Assembly (NCBI GenBank): GCA_934675115.1
Contig: CAKUPH010000054.1
Span: 1 to 14,115, forward strand
Direction of reading: 5' to 3'
Length of the DNA: 14,115 bases
Origin: an uncultured Oscillospiraceae bacterium
GTDB taxonomy: Bacteria > Bacillota > Clostridia > Oscillospirales > Oscillospiraceae
In this document: positions 1 to 7,980 of the stretch, in pieces
Numbering within the stretch: the first letter of the stretch is position 1
Layout of the letters: every line of letters begins with the position of its first letter
Notes under the pieces: generated by a model
Databases searched by the model: none
What the model saw: the letters and a program-made list of their open reading frames with translations, nothing else
What the model was told of the DNA's origin: nothing
Made by a program: the position numbers and the translations under genes

Positions 1-817
1 CCGACGTGAATGAACTGGATGCCACCAACAGCTGCGAGTCCGCCGTAGACATGGACGCCGCGATGATGGCCGCCATTCTCGCCCCGCTCAGGGCGATCTC
101 CATATAGAGGTCCATCCAGTGGGGATAGGTCTTGGACGCGCAGTTTGCCCCCAGCTGATTGGACAGCGCGTAGGGGATGTTCTGGGGCAGGGAGTAAATA
201 TTGTACACGATGCTCTCCGTCCGCGCCAGCACCGCCCGGTAGCCCCCCGACGTGTCCGTGTCCTCGGACACCGCCAGCCGGAAGCCGTTCATATCCAACT
301 CGTCGCAGGAATACTCCGACGCCAGGAACGTGTCCTCCCGGTAATCGCTGATGAGCTGTATCCCAATATCCACCTGATCGTTTTCCAGCAGGGTCTGAAG
401 GGTGCCGTTGCTTTCAAACCGGACGTCAAAAATAGCGCCGGGATGCTGGCTGCGGAGCGCCTTGAGGGTGCTGACCAGCACACAGTAAAACACGCCCGGC
501 GGCGCCACGAACAGCGCATCCTCCACGCCGATGCGGAACGTCGTGCGCTCCAGCCCGCTCTGATAGCTGCGCAGCGCGGCCATGGACTCCTGCTCCGTAT
601 CCAGAAGGGACGATGCATAGGGCAGGAACAGCTTTCCCAGCTCTGTCAGCTCCGTTTTCCGCCCGTCCCGCAGAAACAGCTTTCCGCCCAGCTCCTCCTC
701 CAGACACTGTATGTACTTCGTGACCGAGGACTGGGACAGGAACGAGAACTCCGCCACCTTGGTAAAGTTCAGCAAATTGGCGGCCAAGACAAAGATCTTT
801 ACGTGCTTCAACTCCAT
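1..817 (-). CDS. LysR-family transcriptional regulator (3' end cut by window edge)
   Basis: The frame is open from an ATG at 815-817 to the window edge, giving 272 residues with no stop. LysR proteins usually have about 290-310 residues, so a few tens are missing. The N-terminus (MELKHVKIFVLAAN) and residues about 18-60 (NFTKVAEFSFLSQSSVTKYI, then LEEELGGKLFLRDGR and LTELGK) match the LysR winged helix-turn-helix. The rest resembles the periplasmic-binding-like effector domain (FRIGVED, QVDIGIQL). The start is set by GAGG six bases upstream; a second in-frame ATG four codons earlier (827-829) has a poorly spaced Shine-Dalgarno sequence. The gene lies 145 bp beyond the glycogen operon on the same strand and has its own candidate promoter. 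A role in regulating the glg genes is possible but unproven; the ligand is unknown. Confidence 0.9.
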   Translation of the reverse strand, partial: MELKHVKIFVLAANLLNFTKVAEFSFLSQSSVTKYIQCLEEELGGKLFLRDGRKTELTELGKLFLPYASSLLDTEQESMAALRSYQSGLERTTFRIGVEDALFVAPPGVFYCVLVSTLKALRSQHPGAIFDVRFESNGTLQTLLENDQVDIGIQLISDYREDTFLASEYSCDELDMNGFRLAVSEDTDTSGGYRAVLARTESIVYNIYSLPQNIPYALSNQLGANCASKTYPHWMDLYMEIALSGARMAAIIAASMSTADSQLLVASSSFTS

Positions 818-901
818 GGCAAACCTCATTTCCCCTGCGGCTGCTCCGCCGCGGCCATCCGCGTCACACCGGAAGCAAGCCAATTCTATCACACAAGGAT
901 G

Positions 902-930
902 ATTGTAACATATAACCAATTGTATGAAAA
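902..930 (-). promoter_or_regulatory. Candidate promoter of the lysR-type gene
   Basis: On the minus strand a TTTTCA (-35, 925-930) is separated by 17 bp from TACAAT (-10, 902-907), matching nine of twelve sigma-A consensus positions. Transcription would start near 895, leaving a leader of roughly 80 bases before the ATG at 817. A weak 5-bp hairpin (837-852) lies in that leader. The region is clearly AT-richer than the flanking genes. No transcript data are visible, so this is inference from motif match and position. Confidence 0.45.
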
Positions 931-937
931 GTTCAAT
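902..937. promoter_or_regulatory. Two tandem ATTG-N11-CAAT dyads, candidate LysR-type operator
   Basis: Two identical-format dyads, ATTG-N11-CAAT, occupy 902-920 and 919-937 and share the central AT of a CAATTG. They repeat with a 17-bp step and cover the -35 to -10 interval of the candidate lysR promoter. LysR-type proteins commonly bind interrupted dyads and often repress their own gene, so autoregulation is a reasonable inference. The inner bases are not further symmetric, and the half-sites are only four bases long. Confidence 0.4.
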
Positions 938-962
938 TTTCTTTTTCGGTCTGTCAATTATT

Positions 963-3900
963 CTACCTCCCGCACTCCTCCGTCAGATGCCGGAACCGCT
1001 CCGCCGTCCCGGCGTCCAGCTGCTCCGGCCGGGCCTGCCAGCTCCAGTTGTGGGGCCCCACGGTGCCCGGGGTGTTGAACCGGGCCTCGTCCCCCAGCCC
1101 CAGCAGATCCTGAAGCTGGAGCATCACCCAGCCCCCGGCGGAGCGATACAGCGTCCGGATGACGTCCTCCGCCCGCTCGCCGTGCCTGGCGCACCAGCCC
1201 GCCAGCGTCTGGCTGTCGTGGGTGGAGCCGTAAAAGATCCGCCCCGCCGCCCGTGTTTCCTCCATGGCCGGCAGCTTTTCCCCGTCGAACTGGTACACGT
1301 CCATGCCGGGCAGGCCGGTGAGGGCCAGCAGCCGGTACACCCCGGCGTCCAGCGTGCCCAGATCCTCCGCCAGCAGCGGCAGACGGCCCAGCCGCTCCTC
1401 CGCCGCCCGGAACAGCTTCATCCCCGGCCCCGGACGCCAGCCGCCCCATTTCCCGCTTTTGCCCGCAGGGATGGAGTAGTATTCGGAAAAGCCCCGGAAG
1501 TGGTCCAGCCGCACATAGTCGAAGCACTCCGCCGCCCATTGGAGCCGACGGAGCCACCAGCCATAGCCCTGCTGTTCCGCAGCCTCCCAGTCGTACACCG
1601 GGCTGCCCCAGTTCTGCCCCTCCGGGGAGTAGTAGTCCGGCGGCACCCCCGCCGTCAGCTTCGGGTACCTCCGGCTGTCCAGCTGGAACACTTCCCGGTT
1701 CGCCCACACGTCGGCGGAGTCCGCCGCCGGTGACAGGGGCAGGTCGCCGATGAGCTTCACGCCCTTTTCGTTGGCGTACCGCTTCACCGCCGCCCACTGG
1801 CTCCAGAACGCGAACTGCTCCCGGCGGAGCGCCTCCGCCCGATCTCCATAGCGCGCCCAAAGCGCCGGGATGTCCGTCCGGTCCCGCTCCTCCGGCGGCC
1901 ACTCCTGCCAAGGGGCGTTCCGCGTTTCCCGGATGGCGGCGTACAGGGCGTAGTCATCCAGCCAGGATTTCTGCTCCCGGCAGAAATCCTCGTAGCCGCT
2001 CCAGTCCGGCTCCCGTGCCCGGTCGATGAGGGACGGCTCCCCGGCGAAGGCCCCGGGGCTGACGTAGGGCGAGCCGCCCAGCCCCACGGGGTTCAGCGGC
2101 AGCACCTGCCACAGCTTCTGCCCCGCCAACGACAGAAAATCCACAAAAGCATAGCAGTCGGTGAGGTCCGCCCGGCCCTTCCGGCCCGGCACGGCGGTGA
2201 CGTGGCACACCACCCCCGCCGCCCGGTCAAGGCGGATGGTCGCCGGACGCTGGTCGTAAAAGGCGATCACCGCCCAGCTCAGCGGCTCCAGATGGACGGT
2301 AAGCGTCCCGTCCCGCCCCTCCAGCCACCGGCCGGAGGTCAGCTCCATGGCAAAGGGCTTTTCCATGGGCAGTTCCACCGTCTCATGCTCGAAAATGCCC
2401 CGGTTGGCGAGGATCTGAACACTCATCTTCCCGTCCCACCGGCGGCAGCCGTAAACGTGGCCGCCGAAGGCCTGAAATCCGCACTGTCCGCCGGACAGCA
2501 CCGGGTACTGCTGCCGCAGGGCGGCCAGCATCCGGTAGTGAGCCAGCAGGCCCTGATCCTCCCGGCCCCAGGGATACGTCCCCCGGTTGAAAGGGTCGGC
2601 GTACCCCTCCGCCCCGGCCTCGTCGCCGTAGTAGACGCACGGCACCCCCGGCATGGTGAATTGGATGAGGGACAGCACCATGAGCCGCCGCCGGGCAAGC
2701 TCCCGCTTGTCCCCGGGCAGGCGGTATCGCTCCCGCTGCCCTTCGGTGAGGCTGTCCTCCGCCGGGGCCTCGCCCAGCGTGGTCAGCACCCGCTGCCGGT
2801 CGTGGCTGCCGATGAGGTTCAGCGCCCCGTAAAAATTCTCCGGCGGATAGTTTTCCTGAAGGCTCGTCAGCCGGTCCCGGAGCTCCTCCGGCCCCATCCG
2901 GCCCAGCATGAAATCCACCGCCGCCGTCCGGAAGGGATAGTTCATGGTGGAATGCAGCTCCTCCCCCAGCAGATACTCCCGCTGGCGGCCGTAGCTCTCC
3001 TTGTTGGACGCGTCCTCCCACACCTCGCCCAGCAGGACGCTGTCCGGCGCTTCCTCCTCCATGGCCCGGCGGATGTCCCGGATGAACTCGTCGGGCAGCT
3101 CGTCGGCCACGTCCAGCCGCCAGCCGCCGATGCCCTTCCGCAGCCAGTGCCGCACCACGCTGTCCCCCTCGCCGCAGATGAACGCCCGGCAGCCCGGCTC
3201 CAGCTCCTCCACGTTGGGCAGATCCGTCACCCCCCACCAGCACTCGTAGTCCTCCGGCCAGCTCCGGAATCGGTACCAGCCGTAATAGGGGGAATCCTTG
3301 CTCTGGCAGGCGCCCACGGTGTCGTAGTTGCCCAGCCGGTTGAAATACCGGCTGTCCGCCCCGGTGTGGCTGAACACCCCGTCCAGAATGACGCGGATGC
3401 CCAACTCCGCCGCATCGTCGATGAGGGCCTGAAAGCTGTCCTCGTCCCCCAGCGCCGGGTCCACGCGCAGGTAGTCGGCGGTGTCATACTTATGGCTGCT
3501 GGCCGCCTCGAAAATGGGATTTAAGTAGACCGCCGTCACCCCAAGGCTCTTGAGGTACAGCAGCTTTTCCCGGATGCCCTCCAGCGTCCCGCCGAAGGAC
3601 GCCCACCGGGTGACCTCCCCCTTCTCGTTCCGGCAGTAGAAGGGCACGTCGTCCCAGTCCTGCTGGAGCACCCGCCGGGGGCCCTTCCAGCCCTCGGGCC
3701 GCCGGGCGTTTTCCTGCCGGATGCGCCAGTCCTCCCCCCGGAAAAACCGGTCGGGGAAGATCTGATAGGCAATGCCGTTTTTGTACCAGTCCGGGGTCTT
3801 TACGGGCTTGTATACCGTGATCTGATAGCTTTTGGGGCTGCCGTCGTACATCCGCCCCACGCCGCCCAGCCCGGCGTCGTTGTTGCCGTAGTAAAACCGC

Positions 3901-4175
3901 GCGCCGTCGTAGGCCTCGACGACGAAGCAGTACCACAGCAGGCAGCCCTCCTCCGGGGCGGTGAGCTCGGCGGAGAACCGGGCCGTCTCCCCCCAGCTGA
4001 CGCACTCCATGGGGACGAGGGCCGCCCCCGCGCGCTTCTCCCATACCCGGACAAAGCAGCGGGCTCCCGCCGGCGGCTCGCTCACGTCCAGCCCCAGCCG
4101 GACCCTGCCGCCCACCGGCACGGCCCCGAAGGGGCTGCGGTCCCGCAGGTCGTGTGAATCGTGTCGGATCTTCAT
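963..4175 (-). CDS. Bifunctional GH13 amylase/debranching-type enzyme fused to GH77 4-alpha-glucanotransferase
   Basis: This 1070-residue protein joins two glycosidases in one frame. Residues 1-125 form a beta-rich N-terminal domain. Residues about 130-640 are a GH13 barrel plus C-terminal beta domain: region I DGVFSH (265-270), GWRLD with nucleophile D355, LGEVWED with acid/base E384, and GSHD with D459. Residues about 645-1070 are a GH77 (MalQ) domain: RLDHFRG with nucleophile D891, LAEDLG with E937, and STHD with D987, plus the VPPDYYS and NTPGTVG motifs. All six catalytic acids are present. The GH77 part is shorter than free-standing MalQ (about 500 residues). Similar proteins in Clostridia are annotated as GlgX/4-alpha-glucanotransferase fusions. 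The GH13 substrate (branch points or general neopullulanase-like activity) cannot be settled from sequence. Start ATG at 4173-4175 has GAGG seven bases upstream. No signal peptide is seen, so the enzyme is cytoplasmic. It is the last gene of the glg operon. Confidence 0.93.
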   Translation of the reverse strand: MKIRHDSHDLRDRSPFGAVPVGGRVRLGLDVSEPPAGARCFVRVWEKRAGAALVPMECVSWGETARFSAELTAPEEGCLLWYCFVVEAYDGARFYYGNNDAGLGGVGRMYDGSPKSYQITVYKPVKTPDWYKNGIAYQIFPDRFFRGEDWRIRQENARRPEGWKGPRRVLQQDWDDVPFYCRNEKGEVTRWASFGGTLEGIREKLLYLKSLGVTAVYLNPIFEAASSHKYDTADYLRVDPALGDEDSFQALIDDAAELGIRVILDGVFSHTGADSRYFNRLGNYDTVGACQSKDSPYYGWYRFRSWPEDYECWWGVTDLPNVEELEPGCRAFICGEGDSVVRHWLRKGIGGWRLDVADELPDEFIRDIRRAMEEEAPDSVLLGEVWEDASNKESYGRQREYLLGEELHSTMNYPFRTAAVDFMLGRMGPEELRDRLTSLQENYPPENFYGALNLIGSHDRQRVLTTLGEAPAEDSLTEGQRERYRLPGDKRELARRRLMVLSLIQFTMPGVPCVYYGDEAGAEGYADPFNRGTYPWGREDQGLLAHYRMLAALRQQYPVLSGGQCGFQAFGGHVYGCRRWDGKMSVQILANRGIFEHETVELPMEKPFAMELTSGRWLEGRDGTLTVHLEPLSWAVIAFYDQRPATIRLDRAAGVVCHVTAVPGRKGRADLTDCYAFVDFLSLAGQKLWQVLPLNPVGLGGSPYVSPGAFAGEPSLIDRAREPDWSGYEDFCREQKSWLDDYALYAAIRETRNAPWQEWPPEERDRTDIPALWARYGDRAEALRREQFAFWSQWAAVKRYANEKGVKLIGDLPLSPAADSADVWANREVFQLDSRRYPKLTAGVPPDYYSPEGQNWGSPVYDWEAAEQQGYGWWLRRLQWAAECFDYVRLDHFRGFSEYYSIPAGKSGKWGGWRPGPGMKLFRAAEERLGRLPLLAEDLGTLDAGVYRLLALTGLPGMDVYQFDGEKLPAMEETRAAGRIFYGSTHDSQTLAGWCARHGERAEDVIRTLYRSAGGWVMLQLQDLLGLGDEARFNTPGTVGPHNWSWQARPEQLDAGTAERFRHLTEECGR

Positions 4176-4198
4176 GGAATGACCTCACCTCAATGCTT

Positions 4199-4225
4199 CG
4201 GGCGGCGCCGTCAGGACGCCGCCCG
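4199..4225 (-). other. Intercistronic hairpin between glgA and the GH13-GH77 gene
   Basis: A perfect 9-bp GC-rich stem (4199-4207 with 4217-4225) encloses a 9-base loop within the 60-bp gap. It is followed on the transcript by AAGC, not a T-tract, so it does not look like an intrinsic terminator. It may stabilise or define processed ends of the polycistronic mRNA, or attenuate downstream expression; this is inference. Confidence 0.6.
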
Positions 4226-4235
4226 TCTGATCCAT

Positions 4236-5687
4236 TTATTCCTCCAGCAGCCCCCGGTACAGGGCCAGATACTGCCGCGCGGGCTTCCGCCACGAGAAAT
4301 CCGCCCCGAAGGCGTGCTTCACCAGACCGTCCCACGCCTCCCGGTCGTCCCGGTACAGGGCCAGCGCCCGGCGGATGGCGTCCAGCAGCTCCCGGTCGCT
4401 GTAGTTGGCGAAGCTGAAGCCGTTGCCCTCGCCGGTGTACTCGTTGTAGGGGATGACGCTGTCCTTCAGCCCCCCCGTCTCCCGGACGACGGGCAGCGTC
4501 CCGTACCGCATGGCGATCATCTGGGTCAGGCCGCAGGGCTCGAACTGGCTGGGCACCAGAACGAGGTCGGCGGCGGCGTAAATCTTCCGGCTCAGCCCCT
4601 CGTCGAAGCAGATATTGGCGGACACCTTTTCGGGGTAGCTGTCCGCGAAATACCGGAACATGTCCTCGTGCTCCCGCTGGCCCACGCCCAGCACCACCAG
4701 CTGCACCCGCTCCGCCAGCACCTCGTGGAGCACCCGGCTCACAATATCCAAGCCCTTCTGGTCGGTGAGACGGCTCACCAGCCCAATCATGGGGATGTCC
4801 CCGTCCTGCTCCAGCCCCAGCTCCGCCTGAAGCCGCAGCTTGTTGACCCGCTTTTTCTCCGGAGCGGACGCACCGTACCGCACATACAGCGCCGGATCGG
4901 TCTGCGGATTATACGATCTGGTATCAATTCCGTTTAGAATTCCGCTGAGTATATCCTTCCGGCGGTCAAACACATCGCACAGCCCCTCGCCGTACCGGTC
5001 AGTACACACCTCTTCGGCGTAGGTGGGGCTGACGGTGGTGATGCGGTCGCTGTAATTGAGGGCGCCCCGCATAAAGTTCACCGCGTCCCCCTGCATGAGC
5101 TGATCCCGGGCGTTTTTGCAGTCGTGGAGCCCCAGCACGTCCCCCAGCATGAAGCCGTCGAACATCCCCTGAAATTTCAGGTTGTGGACGGTGAACACCG
5201 TCCGGATGCGGTCGTACCCCGGCACCTCCCGGTACATCTCCCGGAGGAACACCGGCGAGAGGGCCGTGTGCCAGTCGTTGCAGTGGAGCACGTCGGGCAG
5301 GAAATCCAGATACTGGATGCACTCGCACACTGCCTTGGCGAAGTACGCCACCCGCTCGCCGTCGTCATAGTAGCCGTAGGGGGCCTCCCGGCCGAAGTAG
5401 TACTCGTTGTCCACGAAGTACCACACCACGCCGTCCCGCTCCAGCATCTCGATGCCGCAGTACTGCCGCCGCCAGCCCAGATAGAGGTAAAAATCCGTCA
5501 CGTGGGTCATGGCATCCTGGTATTCCCGCGGAATGGAGGCGAATTTAGGCAGGATGACCCGCACCTCCGCCCCCGCCCGGCACAGCGCCGGGGGCAGGCT
5601 CCCTCCCACGTCGCCCAGTCCGCCGGTCTTGACGAACGGCACGGCCTCAAAGACGGCGAACAGTACCTTCGGTTTTTTTGCTGACAT
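4236..5687 (-). CDS. glgA: Glycogen synthase (ADP-glucose-dependent, GT5)
   Basis: GlgA transfers glucose from ADP-glucose to the non-reducing end of alpha-1,4-glucan in the cytoplasm. The protein has 483 residues, a normal full length (family about 480). Family signatures are intact: KTGGLGDV at 20-27 (ADP-glucose binding lysine K20), HCNDWHTAL at 135-143, NGID at 252-255, SRLTDQKG at 305-312, FEPCGL at 382-387 with the conserved glutamate E383, and TGGLKDSV at 404-411. The ATG at 5685-5687 has GGGGAGG about six bases upstream. It lies 27 bp after glgD, which makes its substrate-forming complex, and 60 bp before the debranching fusion. A short stretch around codons 245-262 is strikingly AT-rich compared with the rest of the gene. 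Confidence 0.97.
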   Translation of the reverse strand: MSAKKPKVLFAVFEAVPFVKTGGLGDVGGSLPPALCRAGAEVRVILPKFASIPREYQDAMTHVTDFYLYLGWRRQYCGIEMLERDGVVWYFVDNEYYFGREAPYGYYDDGERVAYFAKAVCECIQYLDFLPDVLHCNDWHTALSPVFLREMYREVPGYDRIRTVFTVHNLKFQGMFDGFMLGDVLGLHDCKNARDQLMQGDAVNFMRGALNYSDRITTVSPTYAEEVCTDRYGEGLCDVFDRRKDILSGILNGIDTRSYNPQTDPALYVRYGASAPEKKRVNKLRLQAELGLEQDGDIPMIGLVSRLTDQKGLDIVSRVLHEVLAERVQLVVLGVGQREHEDMFRYFADSYPEKVSANICFDEGLSRKIYAAADLVLVPSQFEPCGLTQMIAMRYGTLPVVRETGGLKDSVIPYNEYTGEGNGFSFANYSDRELLDAIRRALALYRDDREAWDGLVKHAFGADFSWRKPARQYLALYRGLLEE

Positions 5688-5714
5688 AGTGTTCCTCCCC
5701 GGCCGTCCGGCCGC

Positions 5715-6815
5715 TCAGCTGTACTGCTTCCGGGTGACGATCAGGGGCTTGGCCGCGCTGCCGAACAGCCGGGCCCCGTCCCCGATGGTCACGTATTTGT
5801 CGCAGATGACGTTTTCGATCTCCACATCCCGGGCCACGGCGCTCTTGGGCATGACCACGCTGTTGCGCACCACGGCCCCCTCCTCCACAGTGCAGCCGCG
5901 GAAGATGATGCTGTTCTCCACCGTGCCCTTGATGATGCTGCCGGTGGCGATGATGGAGTTTCTCACCCGCGCCCCGGCGGAATACTTCACCGGCGCGGCG
6001 TCCTGAATTTTCGTGCGGATGATCCGCTCGCCCAGAAACAGCTCCTTCATCACCTGGGGCTCCAGCAGCTCCATGCTGGACGCCATGTAGTCGGCGTCGC
6101 TGTCGATGGCCCGCATGTACCCGTGGAACTCATAGCCGTACACCGGCAGCTTGTCCAGATTTTCCCGGATGATCTCCATGAGGTCGAGGTAGGCCATGGC
6201 CTCGTACCACTCCATGAATTTCAGCAGCAGCTCCCGGTCGATGAGGAACGCGTCCATGAACCGGCAGGTCTCCCCCGCTCCGGCGGTGTACAGCCCGGCC
6301 ACCCGGCCCCGGCTGTCGCAGGCCACGTTCAGCCCGCCGTCCCCGCCGTTCTCCTCCCGCTTGTAGAGGAGGGTGACCACCGCGCCGGACTTCTCGTGCT
6401 GCTCCGCCGCCTCCCGGAAGTCCATGTTGAAAATTTTGCTGCACGCCGTCACCACCACGATGTCCCGGCGGGAGCGCTCCAGATACGCCTGATTGCGGAT
6501 CACGTCCCGGAGCAGGAACTTGCCCTGCGCGTTCTTCACCCCGTAGGCGGAGCCGGGCAGGATGAACATCCCGCCCACCTTCCGGTTCAGCGTCCACGCC
6601 TTGCCGTTGCCCACGTGGTCCAGCAGGCTCCGGTAGGCGTAGGGCGTCACCAGCCCCACGGTGTTGATGCCGGAGTTGACCATGTTGGACAGGGGAAAAT
6701 CCACCAGACGGTACCGCCCGCCGAAGGGGATGGACGCAATGGGGCGCTCCTCGGTGAGCATCCCGAACCGGTCGCTGGCGTAGTTTGCGCACACCAGACC
6801 CATCAATCGCTTCAT
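5715..6815 (-). CDS. glgD: Glucose-1-phosphate adenylyltransferase regulatory subunit GlgD
   Basis: This 366-residue protein resembles GlgC over its whole length: an N-terminal nucleotidyltransferase fold (PFGGRYRLVDFPLSN at 30-44) and a C-terminal left-handed beta-helix made of hexapeptide repeats (VRNSIIATGSIIKGTVENSI, about 284-303). Catalytic signatures are missing. The GGxGxRL nucleotide loop of GlgC is replaced by CANYASDRFG (9-18), the SGDHLYKMD metal site by TACSKIFNMD (123-132), and no FAEKP sugar-phosphate motif is found. This is the known pattern of GlgD in Firmicutes, which forms a complex with GlgC and raises its activity. Start ATG at 6813-6815 is preceded by GGGAGGGG. It follows glgC by 15 bp, consistent with coupled translation and matched subunit amounts. 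Confidence 0.95.
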   Translation of the reverse strand: MKRLMGLVCANYASDRFGMLTEERPIASIPFGGRYRLVDFPLSNMVNSGINTVGLVTPYAYRSLLDHVGNGKAWTLNRKVGGMFILPGSAYGVKNAQGKFLLRDVIRNQAYLERSRRDIVVVTACSKIFNMDFREAAEQHEKSGAVVTLLYKREENGGDGGLNVACDSRGRVAGLYTAGAGETCRFMDAFLIDRELLLKFMEWYEAMAYLDLMEIIRENLDKLPVYGYEFHGYMRAIDSDADYMASSMELLEPQVMKELFLGERIIRTKIQDAAPVKYSAGARVRNSIIATGSIIKGTVENSIIFRGCTVEEGAVVRNSVVMPKSAVARDVEIENVICDKYVTIGDGARLFGSAAKPLIVTRKQYS

Positions 6816-6830
6816 ATTCCGTCCCCTCCC

Positions 6831-7973
6831 TTACAGACTTTCGAACCGCTCGCTGTCCCCCAGCAGGGCGATGTGATCCTGCCGGGTGCCGCCGCAGAAG
6901 CAGGCTCCCGCGCCGATGACGGCGTTTTCCCCGATGATGGCCTGAAACACCCGGGCGTTTCCCTCCACCCGGGCGCCGGGCAGCAGGATGGACTTCTCCA
7001 CCACCGCCCCCTCGCCCACGTACACGTCGGAGCTGAGGATGGAATCCTTCACCCGGCCCAGCACGATGCAGCCGTTGCACACAAGGCTCCGGTCCACCTC
7101 GCCGTTCCGGCCCACGAAGTGGGGAGGCGAGATGTTGGCGTTGGAAAAGATCCGCATGTCGTCCTCAAAAATGTTGAAGTCCGGCTGATCCTCCAGCAGC
7201 GCCATCTGGCTGTTGTAGTAGCTGTCGATGGTGCCCACGTCCTGCCAGTAGCCGGAGAATTTGTAGGCGCACAGCTTTTTCCCCTCCCGCAGCAGCCGGG
7301 GAATGATGTTCTTGCCGAAGTCCTTCTCGCTGTCCGGGTCGGCGTGATCCTCCAGCAGCGCCTGCCGTAGCACGCCCCAGCTGAACACATACAGGCCCAT
7401 GGACGCCAGATTGCTGTCCGGATGCCGGGGCTTTTCGGCGAATTTCGTGATGTTCATCTCGCCGTCCACACTCATGACGCCGAACCGCCCGGCCTCCTCC
7501 CACGGCACCTCGATGACGGACACCGTCAGGTCGGCGTGCCGCTCCTTGTGGAACTCCAGCATGAGGTTGTAGTCCATTTTGTAGAGGTGGTCGCCGGACA
7601 GGATGACCACATACTCCGGGTCGTAATTTTCGATGAAGTCGATGTTGTGATAGATGGCGTCGGCGGTGCCGTTGTACCACTCACCGCCGTTTTCCGTGGC
7701 GTAGGGGGGCAGGACGTGGACGCCGCCATCGGAGCTGTCCAGATCCCACGCCTCCCCGGTTCCGATGTAGGAGTTGAGGATCAGCGGCTTGTACTGGGTG
7801 AGCACGCCCACCGTGTCGATGTTGGAATTGGCGCAGTTGGACAGGCTGAAATCAATGATGCGGTATTTCCCGCCGAAGGCCACGGCGGGCTTGGCGTTGC
7901 GCCGGGTGAGGGCCAGCAGGCGGCTGCCCTGTCCCCCGGCCAGAAGCATGGCGACGCATTCTTTTTTGCTCAA
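6831..7973 (-). CDS. glgC: Glucose-1-phosphate adenylyltransferase (ADP-glucose pyrophosphorylase) catalytic subunit
   Basis: GlgC forms ADP-glucose from ATP and glucose-1-phosphate, the committed step of bacterial glycogen synthesis. The 380-residue protein carries LAGGQGSRL at 11-19, [16 protein letters not shown] at 27-42, [10 protein letters not shown] at 126-135 with the metal-binding D128, FAEKP at 178-182, and GYWQDVGT at 241-248. A C-terminal beta-helix of hexapeptide repeats starts at about 295. The start is a TTG at 7971-7973, chosen because a perfect AGGAGG (7981-7986) lies seven bases upstream. The first ATG is eight codons further in and would cut into the beta-strand before the nucleotide loop. 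It is followed by glgD, its non-catalytic partner, 15 bp downstream. Confidence 0.97.
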   Translation of the reverse strand: MSKKECVAMLLAGGQGSRLLALTRRNAKPAVAFGGKYRIIDFSLSNCANSNIDTVGVLTQYKPLILNSYIGTGEAWDLDSSDGGVHVLPPYATENGGEWYNGTADAIYHNIDFIENYDPEYVVILSGDHLYKMDYNLMLEFHKERHADLTVSVIEVPWEEAGRFGVMSVDGEMNITKFAEKPRHPDSNLASMGLYVFSWGVLRQALLEDHADPDSEKDFGKNIIPRLLREGKKLCAYKFSGYWQDVGTIDSYYNSQMALLEDQPDFNIFEDDMRIFSNANISPPHFVGRNGEVDRSLVCNGCIVLGRVKDSILSSDVYVGEGAVVEKSILLPGARVEGNARVFQAIIGENAVIGAGACFCGGTRQDHIALLGDSERFESL

Positions 7974-7980
7974 TTCAGAT

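Noticed and set aside
952..957. Perfect TTGACA (-35 consensus) on the minus strand just after the stop of the GH13-GH77 gene
   Set aside because: At 16-18 bp spacing the possible -10 hexamers (TGAACT, GAACTT, AACTTT) are poor, so the TTTTCA/TACAAT pair further downstream is preferred.
119..1078. A 319-codon plus-strand frame across lysR and the gap
   Set aside because: It is the antisense frame of the lysR-type gene and continues into the antisense of the GH77 end. The minus-strand frame shows a clear LysR helix-turn-helix.
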